The notes under the pieces were generated by a model, which saw only the letters and a program-made list of their open reading frames with translations, did no database searches and was not told where the DNA came from. Shown here one piece after another: positions 9,066-18,233 of a stretch of DNA of 64,000 nt. A program made the translations under genes and the position numbers. Source of the DNA: Scleromatobacter sp964418745 (GTDB lineage: Bacteria > Pseudomonadota > Gammaproteobacteria > Burkholderiales > Burkholderiaceae_C); NCBI GenBank assembly GCA_964418745.1, contig CAYQMX010000001.1, positions 1-64,000 of the forward strand, read 5' to 3'. How positions within the stretch are numbered: the stretch's first letter is position 1; every line of letters begins with the position of its first letter.

Positions 9066-10520
9066 ATGAGCCAACATTCACGCCGCGACTTCCTTGCCCG
9101 CTCGGGCCTCTACGCCGGTGGCACCGCGCTCGGCACGCTACTGCCGGGCCTGGGCCTGCAATCGGCGATGGCTTCCGAGCTGGACGATCCGCTGGCTCCG
9201 AAGCAACCGCACTTCGCGCCCAAGGTGAAGTCGGTCATCTGGCTGCATCAGAACGGCGCACCCAGCACGATCGACCTCTACGACTACAAGCCGGTGCTGC
9301 ACAAGCTGGCGGGGCAGGACGTGCCGGCCTCCTTCCTCAAGGGCATCAAGACGAGCACGCAAGGGGGCGTCGGAAAGCTCTGGGTCGCGCCCAGCCGCAC
9401 CTTCAAGCAGTACGGCGAGAGCGGGGCCTATTTCTCCAACTTGCTGCCCAACCTGGCCGAGCATGCCGACAAGCTGGCCTTCATCAAGTCGAGCGTCACC
9501 GTGGGCGCGACCCACGACATCTCCATCCTCAAGCTCAACACCGGCGACCTGAACCCGGGCCGCCCGTCGCTGGGCGCCTGGATCGTCTATGCCCTGGGCT
9601 CGGCCAATCCCGACCTGCCGCCGTACGTGGTGCTCTACGATGGCAATCGCGAGCCGAGCGCGGGCTCGCAGAACTGGAACTCCGGCTTCCTGCCGGCGGT
9701 CTACCAGGGCGTCGCCTTCCGGCCGGGCAACTCGCCCATCCTCTACCTCGATGGCCCGGCCACACGCGGCGCGCAGCAGCAGCGCGCGTCGCTGGACCTG
9801 CTCAAGCGCCTGAACGGCCTGGGCGAAGCCCGCTATCCGCACGACACGGAACTGCGCGCGCGGGTGAAGTCCTACGACCTGGCCGACCGCATGCAGACGG
9901 CGGCTCCGGCCGCCGTGGACCTGAGCAAGGAAACGCCGGCCACCCGGGCGCTGTACGGCATCGACGACGAGGTCAGCGGCGGCTACGGCGAGACCCTGCT
10001 GCGCGCGCGCCGCCTGGTCGAGCGCGGCGTGCGCTTCGTCCAGGTGGTGACCGGCGATGCGCCGAGCCCCAAGGGCGGCGACCGACTGAGCTGGGACGCG
10101 CACGACGACCTCGAGGTCAACCACGCGCTGAAGGCACGCCAGGTGGACCGGCCGATCGCCGGCCTGCTGACCGACCTGAAGGCGCGCGGCCTGCTCGACA
10201 CCACGCTCGTGGTGTGGACATCGGAGTTCTCTCGCACCTCGTACGGCCAGAGCGGCAACGGCCGCGACCATAACCCGTGGGGGTATACGCAGTGGCTGGC
10301 CGGCGGCGGCGTCAAGGCCGGCTTCACCTACGGCGAGACCGACGAGATCGGGTTGCAGACCGCCGACAAGGACAAGGCCGTCGACACCTACGACCTGACC
10401 GCCACCGTGCTCCAGCTGCTGGGGCTTGACCATCTGAAGACGACCTTCCTCAACAACGGTCGTTCCGAGCGACCGACGGTGGTCTACGGCCGGGTCGTCA
10501 AGGAAGTGCTGGACATCTGA
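9066..10520 (+). CDS. DUF1501-family Tat-exported protein (sulfatase-like fold)
   Basis: This 484-residue protein begins with a twin-arginine signal (S-R-R-D-F-L at residues 5-10, then a hydrophobic stretch), so it should be exported folded. The body matches DUF1501, a family distantly related to the alkaline phosphatase/sulfatase superfamily. Conserved pieces include H-D-I-S near residue 150, D-A-H-D-D near 350, and near the end S-E-F-S-R-T with G-R-D-H-N-P-W-G. The Asp/His-rich motifs suggest metal binding. It lies 40 bp after the DUF1549/1553 gene, the pairing seen in Planctomycetes, and the two probably act on one substrate. A strong terminator follows it. The substrate is unknown. Confidence 0.85.
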   Translation: MSQHSRRDFLARSGLYAGGTALGTLLPGLGLQSAMASELDDPLAPKQPHFAPKVKSVIWLHQNGAPSTIDLYDYKPVLHKLAGQDVPASFLKGIKTSTQGGVGKLWVAPSRTFKQYGESGAYFSNLLPNLAEHADKLAFIKSSVTVGATHDISILKLNTGDLNPGRPSLGAWIVYALGSANPDLPPYVVLYDGNREPSAGSQNWNSGFLPAVYQGVAFRPGNSPILYLDGPATRGAQQQRASLDLLKRLNGLGEARYPHDTELRARVKSYDLADRMQTAAPAAVDLSKETPATRALYGIDDEVSGGYGETLLRARRLVERGVRFVQVVTGDAPSPKGGDRLSWDAHDDLEVNHALKARQVDRPIAGLLTDLKARGLLDTTLVVWTSEFSRTSYGQSGNGRDHNPWGYTQWLAGGGVKAGFTYGETDEIGLQTADKDKAVDTYDLTATVLQLLGLDHLKTTFLNNGRSERPTVVYGRVVKEVLDI

Positions 10521-10547
10521 GTCCGTTGTCGCCGCGTCGATGCGACC

Positions 10548-10582
10548 AGGCCCGCCCGGAGTGGATCCGCGCGGGCCTTTTT
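10548..10582 (+). terminator. Rho-independent terminator after the DUF1501 gene
   Basis: AGGCCCGC (10548-10555) pairs perfectly with GCGGGCCT (10571-10578), and a run of five T residues follows from the stem end. This is a textbook terminator. It closes the two-gene DUF1549-DUF1501 unit only a few bases before the cytochrome gene, so the cytochromes may be expressed by read-through or from their own promoter. Confidence 0.85.
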
Positions 10583-10586
10583 CAAC

Positions 10587-11000
10587 ATGAGAGTCATGCG
10601 AAAAGTCATCGTTCCCCTCGCCCTGTCGGGCCTCCTCGCCGGCATGGCGTTCGCCACCGGCCCGGTGCGGTCTGCCGAAGCGCCGGTCGAACTCGGCACG
10701 GACCTCATGCAGGCGATCGAGGACTCGAACAAGAGCCTGTCGTCCAACATCGCGCTGAAGGACGCGAAGGCCAGCGCCACCGATGCCCGGGAGATCAACC
10801 AGGCGTTCATCCAGGTCGAGGCCTACTTCTCGGATCGGCCCGACGCCCACGACGCCGTCGAACTGGCGCGCAAGACGCGCGAGCTCACCGACCAGATCGT
10901 CCAGTCGGTGGGCAGCGGACGATTCGATGCCGCCGCCGACTCGGCGACCGCGCTGGCGCGTACCTGCCGCACCTGCCACACCTTCTACAAGAAGTCGTGA
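10587..11000 (+). CDS. Periplasmic monoheme cytochrome c, four-helix (c'-like) type
   Basis: This 137-residue protein has a signal peptide (cleavage near residue 29, after R-S-A). A helical domain with Asp/Glu/Lys-rich amphipathic segments follows. A single heme attachment site C-R-T-C-H lies at residues 127-131, almost at the C-terminus. A C-terminal CxxCH after a helical bundle is the layout of cytochrome c' and c556-type proteins. Electron transfer in the periplasm is the likely role. A second in-frame ATG at 10596 is possible. The next cytochrome gene overlaps its stop as GTGA. Confidence 0.85.
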   Translation: MRVMRKVIVPLALSGLLAGMAFATGPVRSAEAPVELGTDLMQAIEDSNKSLSSNIALKDAKASATDAREINQAFIQVEAYFSDRPDAHDAVELARKTRELTDQIVQSVGSGRFDAAADSATALARTCRTCHTFYKKS

Positions 11001-11644
11001 GCGCGCGAACGCAGTCGTTGCGCGGACTGGCCGTGGGCGCCCTGCTGGCAGTCGGCATCGCGGCCGGCGCGGCGCCGGCGGCCGTCCATCGCGGCGACGC
11101 CCGGGCCGGCCGCGCCAAGGCCGACGACGAGCGCTGCATCGAATGCCACGTCGCCCGCGACCCGGCCACCGCCCAGCCCGGCGACGGCCTGCACGCGCTC
11201 CTCGACGGCCAGTCGGCCGCCTACCTGGCCAAGCAGATGAGCGACTACCGCAGCGGCGCGCGCGAGCACGTCGTGATGACGCTGGTGGCGCGCAACCTGG
11301 ATGCCGGCGACCAGGCCGACATCCTGGCCTGGTATGCCGCCACGCCCTGGCGGGCCGGCCCCGGCGTCGCCGCTGCGGGCGCGGCGCAGCGCCTGTACGG
11401 CGAAGGCGACCCCGCGCGCGCCGTCGGGGCGTGCGCCGCGTGCCACGGCGGCGCGGGCACGCCGCCGCGAGCCGACACGCCGCGCATCGCCGGACAGGAC
11501 GCCGACTACCTTGCAGCGCAACTGACGCTCTGGCGCAGCGGCGATCGCCACAACAGCGCGGATCCCGTGATGGCTGCGTCCGCGCGGGCCCTGACGGACG
11601 TCGAGATCAAGGCCCTGGCCACCGCCATTGCCGGCATGAACTGA
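10997..11644 (+). CDS. Diheme cytochrome c (tandem class I domains)
   Basis: This 215-residue exported protein starts at a GTG overlapping the upstream cytochrome's stop (GTGA), so the two are translationally coupled. A hydrophobic signal segment is followed by two cytochrome c domains with heme sites C-I-E-C-H (residues 47-51) and C-A-A-C-H (residues 146-150). The patterns A-x-Y-L-A-K-Q-M and A-D-Y-L-A-A-Q-L are those of cytochrome c4-like proteins. It closely resembles the diheme protein at 15416, which suggests a duplicated function. It is probably an electron shuttle to a terminal oxidase or from a periplasmic dehydrogenase. Confidence 0.88.
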   Translation: MSARTQSLRGLAVGALLAVGIAAGAAPAAVHRGDARAGRAKADDERCIECHVARDPATAQPGDGLHALLDGQSAAYLAKQMSDYRSGAREHVVMTLVARNLDAGDQADILAWYAATPWRAGPGVAAAGAAQRLYGEGDPARAVGACAACHGGAGTPPRADTPRIAGQDADYLAAQLTLWRSGDRHNSADPVMAASARALTDVEIKALATAIAGMN

Positions 11645-12091
11645 CGGCTTCGGCCCGCGCCATGGCCTGCGACCTCGTGCGACCTTGCAGACGAGGCGGG
11701 ACGGCGACACCGGGCTGACGGCTGTTCAACGCCGTGCGTGTCGCCTGCACGCGCAACGACAGCCCCAACGCGCTCCTGCTGGCAAGCGCGCAGCGAGGCA
11801 CCGTCACGCCGGCGCGCGTGGCCAGGCCGACCGGATAAGCACATGCGATTCCCCCGTGGCAAAGCGCCCGCAGGGCGCCTGGAAGTGCTGGCAAGCCACC
11901 GATCCCGGCCCGCGGCCGCGTGTTGCACAACACCGGGCGCGGCGCTCGCAGCACCGGGGTCGCGTCGGCCCGCCAGGTGCGGTGCGCTGCCGCTGCCGCG
12001 TCGGGCACCCGCTGTGCGCCGGGCATGACCATTGCGAACAGTGCCCGGGTTGACGTCATCAACCACCAACAAACCTCTCGAGGAGAAGCAG
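11645..12091. other. Leader region upstream of the TonB-dependent receptor
   Basis: About 450 bp contain no supportable gene. There is a GC-only hairpin (6-bp stem, 11864-11869 with 11873-11878, loop of three) without a T-run. The last 60 bp are relatively AT-rich and end in AGGAGAAG, the ribosome-binding site of the receptor. Its promoter and possibly a regulatory leader should lie here. Confidence 0.45.
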
Positions 12092-14830
12092 ATGATCAAG
12101 CCACGCCACGCCCTGCAACGACGATATCTCGCGCCCGCCGGCACGATACCCTTCCCGCTTTCGCTGGTGCCTGCGCTGGTCGGCATCGCATTGCTCGCTG
12201 CCGCGGAGGGCGCCCGGGCCCAGGCGGCCGCAACGCCGCCGGGCGATGCCGCATCGGCGGTCGAGGCCCCGAGCCTGGAGGCCGTCACCGTCCAGCGCAA
12301 GGCGCGCCTGGTGCAACTGCAGGACAAGCCCGCGGCGGAGGCGGTGGTGGCCGGCAGCGACCTGGATCGCGACCTGGCACGCGACTACAACGCCATTACC
12401 AAGCGCCTGCCCGGAATCACCTTCAACCAGAGCAACTCGCGCGGCGCCAACCTGTCCATCCGCGGCCTCGGCAAGCGCGGCTTCGCCGAGTTCCAGGACC
12501 CCAGCGTGCTGACCATCGTCGACGACGTCAGCTTCGGCCTGACCCAACTGGGCAACTTCGACTTCTTCGACATCGACCAGGTGAGCGTGGAGCGCGGCCC
12601 TACCGGCACGCAGGGCGGCAAGGGCGGCTCGGCGGGGCAGATCGCCTTCACCAGCAAGGCCCCCACGTTCGTGCCGCAAGGCGATTTCTCCATCAGCTTC
12701 GGCGAGCGCGAGACCCTGATCGCCAACGCGGCGTACGGCGGCCCGATCGTGGAAGACCTGCTGGCCTGGCGCGGCGCGATCAGCGTCAACCGGGGGCGGG
12801 GCTACTACGGCAACAACAGCAACGACCGCGGCGACTACACCTTCTACAACAGCGACCGCGTGGCCGGCCGAGTGCAGTTCCTGCTGACGCCCACGCCCGA
12901 ACTGAAAGCCAACCTGGCGCTCGAGCTGGAGCCGCGCTCCACCCAGCTGCAGAACGGCTTGTCGGAAAACCTGGAGTCTCCCCTGTCCTACGCCAACGGC
13001 ACGTTGGTCGACAAGTCGGGCAACTCGGCACGCGCGATCTTCACGGGCTTCACCGACGCCAAGGGCGTCCAGCATGCCGCCCGCGACTGGTTCAGCAACC
13101 GCAACTTCAGCTACACCAACGACTACCTGCAGACCACCACCAGGTTCGGCACGGACAATTTCGACGAGACGCAGGGCCAGTTCGTCGCCTACAAGGGCGC
13201 ATCGCTCAAGCTGGACTACGACGTGGCGGACGTGGGCAAGCTCAGCTCGATCACGGCCGTGCGTACCTATTCGTTCGATGCCCGCAACGACGAGGGCACG
13301 CCCTTCGACATCGCCAAATACGGCGGCGGCGGCGTGTACTACAGGCAGCTGTCGCAGGAGCTGCGCCTGAGCTCCCTGCCCGGAAAGCCCCTCGAGTACA
13401 CCGCAGGCCTCTACTACATCGGCACCCTCGACCAGGTGGAAAGCCACGCGGGCTATGGCGCGGACGCGGGTGCCTGGTATGCCTCCACGGCGCAATACGA
13501 AGCGCTCTACAAGCCCGCCACGGCCGCCAACAATGGCGCCGGGCGAGCCCTGCTCGCCGATTCTGCCAACGGCATCTACACCCGCCAGGACACCACCACC
13601 AGCACCAAGAGCCTGTCGGCCTACGGTGACGTGAAATGGCAGGCCACCGAGCAGGTTGCCCTGGCCTCGGGCCTGCGCCTGACCCATGACACCCGCCACC
13701 AGACCTACAACTCCGAGTTCGACAAGGGTTGGGGCAGCCTGCTCAATCCGGCCGCGACCTCGCGCGGCTATGTGCTGGATGGCTTCAGTTCGAATCCCAC
13801 CACGGGTGCGCTGGGCAGCACCAACACCCCGGCCCAGTTGCTGCTGGCTGACCAACTGGCCCAGAAGTACTTCGGCGTCACCAGCTACGCCAGCCTGACG
13901 GCCGAGCAACAGAAGATGGTGGCCACCGCCAAGACGGTTCGCGCCAACCGCATCGGCGCGCTCATCACCGGTGTCACCAGCAACTACACCTCGCCCCTGC
14001 TGGCCACCCTGCATCTGAGCCCCAGCTACAAGTTCAACGACGAGCTCACCGGCTACACCACGCTGCAGTACGGCGAGAAGGCGGGAACGCCGCTGGTGGT
14101 CAATGGCGAATCGTCGCGGGTCAAGCCCGAGCGCACCAAGGCGCTGGAGGCGGGCTTCAAGTCCGACCTGCTCGACAAGACCCTCGTGCTCAATGCCGAC
14201 GTCTTCTACTGGACGATCCTCGACTACCAGCAGACGGTGCGGGCCGTGGACACCTGGGGCACTGCCAACAACACCAATGGCGACGGCACGGTGGTCTACG
14301 CGGCCGTGCAGGGCAACGTTCCCAAGGTGCGCACCAAGGGCTTCGAGCTGGATGCCGTCTACAACGGCCTTCGCAACACCAGCGTGCACCTGGGCTTCAC
14401 CTACAACGACGCCCGCTACGTGACCTTCACGCAGGCACCATTTCCCGTGGAACTGTCCTACCTTTCATCCAACACCAACCCGTTCTACGACCAGAGCGGC
14501 CGCTTGCTGCCGGGTGCGCCGCGGTTCCACCTGACCACAGGTGCCGAATATCGGCTTCCGCTCACTTCGAATCACGAGCTTCACGCCAGCTTCAACACCG
14601 ATGCGATCAGCGCGTACAACAACGACGAAGGCCTGTCCTCGTACTCGGTGGTTCCCAAGCACAGCGTCACCGATGTGACGGTGGGTCTGGCCAGCCTGAA
14701 GAAGGCTTATGACTTCAGCGTCACGGTGAAGAACGTGTTCGACGACGCCACGCACGAACGCGGCTGGCTCAGTTATGAGCCCACACCGTATCGTCGCTGG
14801 TTCGGTTTCAGCGTCAGCAGCAAGATCTAG
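12092..14830 (+). CDS. TonB-dependent outer-membrane receptor
   Basis: This 912-residue beta-barrel receptor takes up a large or scarce nutrient using TonB energy. After a long signal region (residues 1 to about 44, ending A-R-A-Q-A) comes a TonB-box-like V-T-V-Q-R segment. The plug domain has N-L-S-I-R-G-L-G and V-E-R-G-P-T-G-T. The large barrel ends in the aromatic strand W-F-G-F-S-V-S-S-K-I. The plug replaces the usual Q-G-T-L-Y-G with G-T-Q-G-G-K-G-G, but the fold is clear. AGGAGAAG precedes the ATG. There is no FecI/FecR pair or siderophore gene nearby. Its neighbours are cytochromes and the DUF1549/DUF1501 pair, so it may import their substrate; that link is inference. Confidence 0.92.
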   Translation: MIKPRHALQRRYLAPAGTIPFPLSLVPALVGIALLAAAEGARAQAAATPPGDAASAVEAPSLEAVTVQRKARLVQLQDKPAAEAVVAGSDLDRDLARDYNAITKRLPGITFNQSNSRGANLSIRGLGKRGFAEFQDPSVLTIVDDVSFGLTQLGNFDFFDIDQVSVERGPTGTQGGKGGSAGQIAFTSKAPTFVPQGDFSISFGERETLIANAAYGGPIVEDLLAWRGAISVNRGRGYYGNNSNDRGDYTFYNSDRVAGRVQFLLTPTPELKANLALELEPRSTQLQNGLSENLESPLSYANGTLVDKSGNSARAIFTGFTDAKGVQHAARDWFSNRNFSYTNDYLQTTTRFGTDNFDETQGQFVAYKGASLKLDYDVADVGKLSSITAVRTYSFDARNDEGTPFDIAKYGGGGVYYRQLSQELRLSSLPGKPLEYTAGLYYIGTLDQVESHAGYGADAGAWYASTAQYEALYKPATAANNGAGRALLADSANGIYTRQDTTTSTKSLSAYGDVKWQATEQVALASGLRLTHDTRHQTYNSEFDKGWGSLLNPAATSRGYVLDGFSSNPTTGALGSTNTPAQLLLADQLAQKYFGVTSYASLTAEQQKMVATAKTVRANRIGALITGVTSNYTSPLLATLHLSPSYKFNDELTGYTTLQYGEKAGTPLVVNGESSRVKPERTKALEAGFKSDLLDKTLVLNADVFYWTILDYQQTVRAVDTWGTANNTNGDGTVVYAAVQGNVPKVRTKGFELDAVYNGLRNTSVHLGFTYNDARYVTFTQAPFPVELSYLSSNTNPFYDQSGRLLPGAPRFHLTTGAEYRLPLTSNHELHASFNTDAISAYNNDEGLSSYSVVPKHSVTDVTVGLASLKKAYDFSVTVKNVFDDATHERGWLSYEPTPYRRWFGFSVSSKI

Positions 14831-14891
14831 CGTGTTGGCGCGAGGGTGCCTTGCTCTGGGTCGCGCGGACGGCGAAGCCGATCCAGGGCGT

Positions 14892-15290
14892 GCTGATGCC
14901 TTCGCGCAATTTCACCCATCCGAGGTCTTGAAGGACGACGAGCGCCCGCGCGGCGTTGGTGGGATCGTTGGGCAGCGCCACGACGGCGCCTTCCTTGACC
15001 TCGAGCGTCTTGTGCTTGTAGCCGTAGCGCGCGATCGGCGCGGTCCGCACCTTGATGAGTTCCACGATCTGCAGCTTGTTCTCGGTCGCGAACTTCGTCG
15101 GGTAGACGAAGTGCTGGAACACGTTGGCGTCGAGCGCGCCCTGCGCGAGCGCGAAGCTGGGTTGCACGTAGTCGCTGAATTCGACGACCTTGACGCGATA
15201 GCCCATGTTCTCGCGATGCCGAGCTCGACCTGGTCGGCGTACGGCCCGGCGGTTGCGCCGATGACGATCTCCTTTCTCTCCCCCGAACCA
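14892..15290 (-). pseudogene. metQ: Frameshifted, truncated MetQ/NlpA-type methionine-binding lipoprotein relic
   Basis: On the minus strand two reading frames together give a MetQ-like protein. One frame (15290-15215) encodes E-I-V-I-G-A-T-A-G-P-Y-A-D-Q-V. The next frame (15212-14892) carries G-Y-R-V-K-V-V-E-F-S-D-Y, then the family stretch A-N-V-F-Q-H-F, and later A-L-P-N-D-P-T-N-A-A-R-A. The frame changes near 15213 and a short piece of the lobe appears deleted. The signal peptide and the last third of the protein are missing, as are MetN and MetI. It is a dead fragment of a D-methionine importer between the TonB receptor and a cytochrome gene. Confidence 0.8.
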
Positions 15291-15415
15291 CCTGGTATGA
15301 GTCTTGCGATCAAGGCTTTGGCGTTGCACGCGATGGTGCCCGCCGCAGCGCCGCTGAAGACGTCACCGGCCAACCATCTCCCCGACTCGCGGGCCGGGGC
15401 AAGCCTCTCCAAGAC

Positions 15416-16060
15416 ATGCGTCTCCTATTCCTCGCCGCTGCCAGCCTTTCAGTGGCCATGTACCTCGCGCCTGCTGGCGCGGCCGATCCGATCGAAGGGG
15501 CAAATCCCCGGGTGGGTGACGAACGGGTCGGCGCGACGACATCCAAGAGCGAACGCTGCCAGGAGTGTCACGGTGCTGACGGCAACAATGAGAACGGTCA
15601 GTTCCCAAAACTGGCGGGCCAGCAAAGAACCTACATCGCCAAGCAGTTGCGCGACTTTCAGACCGGCTTGCGGCGGCACCCGATCATGACCGCGATGGCG
15701 GATGGACTCTCGGAAGCCCAGCGATTCGACATCGCGGCCTACTTTGCCAGCCGCGAACAGATCCGCACCCGATCGCCTGCCGATCCGCAAGTTGCACGCG
15801 AACTGTTCGAGCGCGGCGATGCGGAACGGGGCATCGCGCCGTGTGCGAGCTGCCATGGCCGTGACGGGAGGGGGCAGAACGCCGAAACGTTGGTTGCACC
15901 TCGCGTCGCCGGGCAGCACTACTTCTACCTTCGGGCCCAGCTCATGGACTGGCGAAGCGGAGAGCGTCGCAACAGCCCCGGCGACGTCATGAATCGAACG
16001 GCGGAACGCCTCGATGATGGCGAGATTTCAGCCTTGGCCGACTACCTTTCCGGGCTGTGA
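15416..16060 (+). CDS. Diheme cytochrome c (c4-like)
   Basis: This 214-residue exported protein has a clear signal peptide (cleavage near residue 22, A-G-A-A-D). Its two class I cytochrome c domains carry heme sites C-Q-E-C-H (48-52) and C-A-S-C-H (143-147). The motifs F-P-K-L-A-G-Q-Q and R-V-A-G-Q-H are typical of c4-type diheme cytochromes, with Met ligands likely in I-M-T-A-M-A and D-V-M-N. It is a close relative of the protein at 10997. It stands alone, divergent from the metQ relic. Confidence 0.9.
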   Translation: MRLLFLAAASLSVAMYLAPAGAADPIEGANPRVGDERVGATTSKSERCQECHGADGNNENGQFPKLAGQQRTYIAKQLRDFQTGLRRHPIMTAMADGLSEAQRFDIAAYFASREQIRTRSPADPQVARELFERGDAERGIAPCASCHGRDGRGQNAETLVAPRVAGQHYFYLRAQLMDWRSGERRNSPGDVMNRTAERLDDGEISALADYLSGL

Positions 16061-16161
16061 TCGTGCTGTCGCAGGAACCTCGTCAATCGCCTTCCAATGA
16101 CGAGCATGGCTTGTCGTGGCGTGCCATTGGCAGGACACTTCCTTTGTGACAGGGAGGCGAC

Positions 16162-16485
16162 ATGACCGGTCTTCCATCTGGGCGGTTCGGCGACGTGATC
16201 CGCCAGTCGCGCCAAGCACGGGGTTGGTCACAGGAGCGCCTGGCTGGCACGGCCTCGATCAATCGCTCCTGCATGGGCGAAATCGAACGGGCCACGGCGA
16301 TCCCCACGCTCGCGAGCGCCGAGAAGCTGGCGCAAGCGTTGGGGGTTCCGCTGTCGGACCTCATTCTCCGATGCGAGGAGGCAATCGCCAGCGCAGACTT
16401 CGATCAACGTCCGGCCGAGGATAGCGAAGTTCGCGCCGAGTCGACGAGCGGTCCCGCGCCACAGCCTCCAACTTTGGGGATGTAA
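16162..16485 (+). CDS. XRE-family transcriptional regulator
   Basis: This 107-residue protein has a Cro/CI-type helix-turn-helix at about residues 8-65: a start such as F-G-D-V-I-R-Q-S-R, the segment G-W-S-Q-E-R-L-A, then E-I-E-R-A and L-A-Q-A-L-G-V-P-L-S-D-L. The tail of about 40 residues is polar and probably disordered. AGGGAGGCGAC precedes the ATG. The nearest genes are a cytochrome and a convergent glycosyltransferase, so the target is not obvious. Self-regulation is common in the family. Confidence 0.85.
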   Translation: MTGLPSGRFGDVIRQSRQARGWSQERLAGTASINRSCMGEIERATAIPTLASAEKLAQALGVPLSDLILRCEEAIASADFDQRPAEDSEVRAESTSGPAPQPPTLGM

Positions 16486-16511
16486 GCGCCGCCTCCACCG
16501 GACATGCCAGG

Positions 16512-17990
16512 TCAGGGAGCCCGCGTCGACCCGCCAACTCCGGGGGCAAGTCCGAATCGCGTCTGCGCTCCCCATTCGCGCCGCCCGGTCAGGATCGAGA
16601 GCCAGCCGAGCGCCGCTCCACCGTGTCTCAGGAACTGGAACGTGAACGGTTCGATGAGCGCAGCGAGCAGCGCCCAGCCAAAGCCGGCGCGCGCGCCCGG
16701 ACCAACCCAGCGCCGGTAGATGAAGACGGCCCACAAGTGGAAGCCGATGTCGATGGCGACCTTGACGCCGACCAGCACCGCGACAGGGAGCAACACACCC
16801 GGACGCCCCGTCAGGACATAGAACGCCAGCAGGAACAAGGACGTCAATCCATACAGGGGCTGCAGCGTGTCGATTGCCTTGACGGGAAGCATTGCCAGGC
16901 CCAGCCAGCCCAGGCGCGAATCGCCCACCATCGATCGGTACCAATACTGCGTCTGCAGGAAGCCGCCGAACCAGCGGCGCCGCTGCCGCAGGAAGGCCGC
17001 GACGCTGCCCGGCGCTTCGGTATGGGCGAGCGCGTTGCCGAGCACGCGAAACCGCCAGCTCAGTCCATGCCGCAACGCGTGCAGGCGCATGCGGTGGATG
17101 AGTTCGTAGTCTTCGACCAGGCAATCGGGGTCGAAGCCGCCGACCGCCACCAGCGAGGCTCGCCGAAAGCCCGCGAACGCACCGGAAATCAGCAGGAGAC
17201 TGTCCACTTGCATCCAGGCAAACCGTGAGAGGAAGTTGCGGATGTACTCGTAGGTCTGGAACCACTCGAACAGCCTTCCCGCCACGGTGGGCGGGCACCT
17301 GGGAACGACGACGCCGGTCACTCCCGCCAGCGCGGGCTCGCTCGCGAATGCCCGGCGCACGGCCGCAAGGGCGCCCGGATCCAGCAGCGTATCGCCGTCG
17401 ACGGTGAGTACGACGGACGACCGAACCTGGAGGACGGCGGCATTCAACGCTCGGGCCTTGCCACCATGTGCGAGCCGCAACCATCGCAGTGATGGCTGGG
17501 ACGGGCTCGGCCCGCTGAGCTCGCCCAACCCGGACTCGACGATGCCGTAGCGATCGCGCATCAGGTTGCCGGTCGAGTCGGTCGAACCGTCGTCCGCGAT
17601 GACGATCTCATCGGCTGGGTCGACCTGGGCGAACAAGGCCGCCAGCGTCGCCGGCAGCACGGCGGCTTCGTTGTGAGCGGCGACGATGGTTGCGACCGAC
17701 AGCCGCTCGGCCGCTGGCTCGTCCGGACCTGTCGGGGCCGGCGGCTTCAGCAAGGCGCGCGTCTGGACGGCGACGAACAGCAGCAGTGCAGTGTCGTAGG
17801 CGATGTAGGCGCCGCCCACGGACCACGCGGCCAGGCCACCCTGGCTGAACGCCATGGCGAAGAGCGCGAGCCACACGGCGAGCACGGCGGCATGGACGGC
17901 CACGCTGCGCCACGGCGTCATCGGCGGACCCAGCCGTGGTGAATTGGCGACCAGGGCGGACCGCAAGGAATCGATGGGCTGCAGGCTCAT
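16512..17990 (-). CDS. Membrane glycosyltransferase family 2 (processive type)
   Basis: This is a 492-residue GT2 enzyme with two N-terminal and about four C-terminal transmembrane segments around a cytoplasmic catalytic domain. The domain has A-A-H-N-E-A near residue 105, the nucleotide-binding I-A-D-D-G-S-T-D, the acceptor D-G-D-T, the E-D-Y-E catalytic-base region and Q-R-R-R-W, the QxxRW signature of processive synthases such as PgaC and NodC. It probably polymerises an exopolysaccharide. I use the ATG at 17990; a GTG six codons upstream is also open. No other polysaccharide genes flank it, so the product is unknown. Confidence 0.87.
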   Translation of the reverse strand: MSLQPIDSLRSALVANSPRLGPPMTPWRSVAVHAAVLAVWLALFAMAFSQGGLAAWSVGGAYIAYDTALLLFVAVQTRALLKPPAPTGPDEPAAERLSVATIVAAHNEAAVLPATLAALFAQVDPADEIVIADDGSTDSTGNLMRDRYGIVESGLGELSGPSPSQPSLRWLRLAHGGKARALNAAVLQVRSSVVLTVDGDTLLDPGALAAVRRAFASEPALAGVTGVVVPRCPPTVAGRLFEWFQTYEYIRNFLSRFAWMQVDSLLLISGAFAGFRRASLVAVGGFDPDCLVEDYELIHRMRLHALRHGLSWRFRVLGNALAHTEAPGSVAAFLRQRRRWFGGFLQTQYWYRSMVGDSRLGWLGLAMLPVKAIDTLQPLYGLTSLFLLAFYVLTGRPGVLLPVAVLVGVKVAIDIGFHLWAVFIYRRWVGPGARAGFGWALLAALIEPFTFQFLRHGGAALGWLSILTGRREWGAQTRFGLAPGVGGSTRAP

Positions 17991-18233
17991 GTCAGCGGTG
18001 CGTCGCACGTTTGCGAACGATCAGCGGCGAGGGCGGTGCAGAGGCGTCTCATGCCCGAGTCCACGCAAGAGTCGCACCTGTAGCGGCGCGCCCGGAGGGC
18101 GCGGCGCTGGAGAAAATGCTGCCAAATGCGCATGTGGCTGTGCCGGCCGCAGCAACAGTTGCTCGCAACCACCCTGTGCCTGAGCGAACGAGCGCCCGCC
18201 ATGCAATTTGTCCGTTCGGAGGCCACCCCGACG

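Noticed and set aside
13785..13800. tRNA T-loop-like GTTCGAATCC
   Set aside because: It lies inside the TonB receptor gene and no acceptor stem or anticodon arm can be formed around it.
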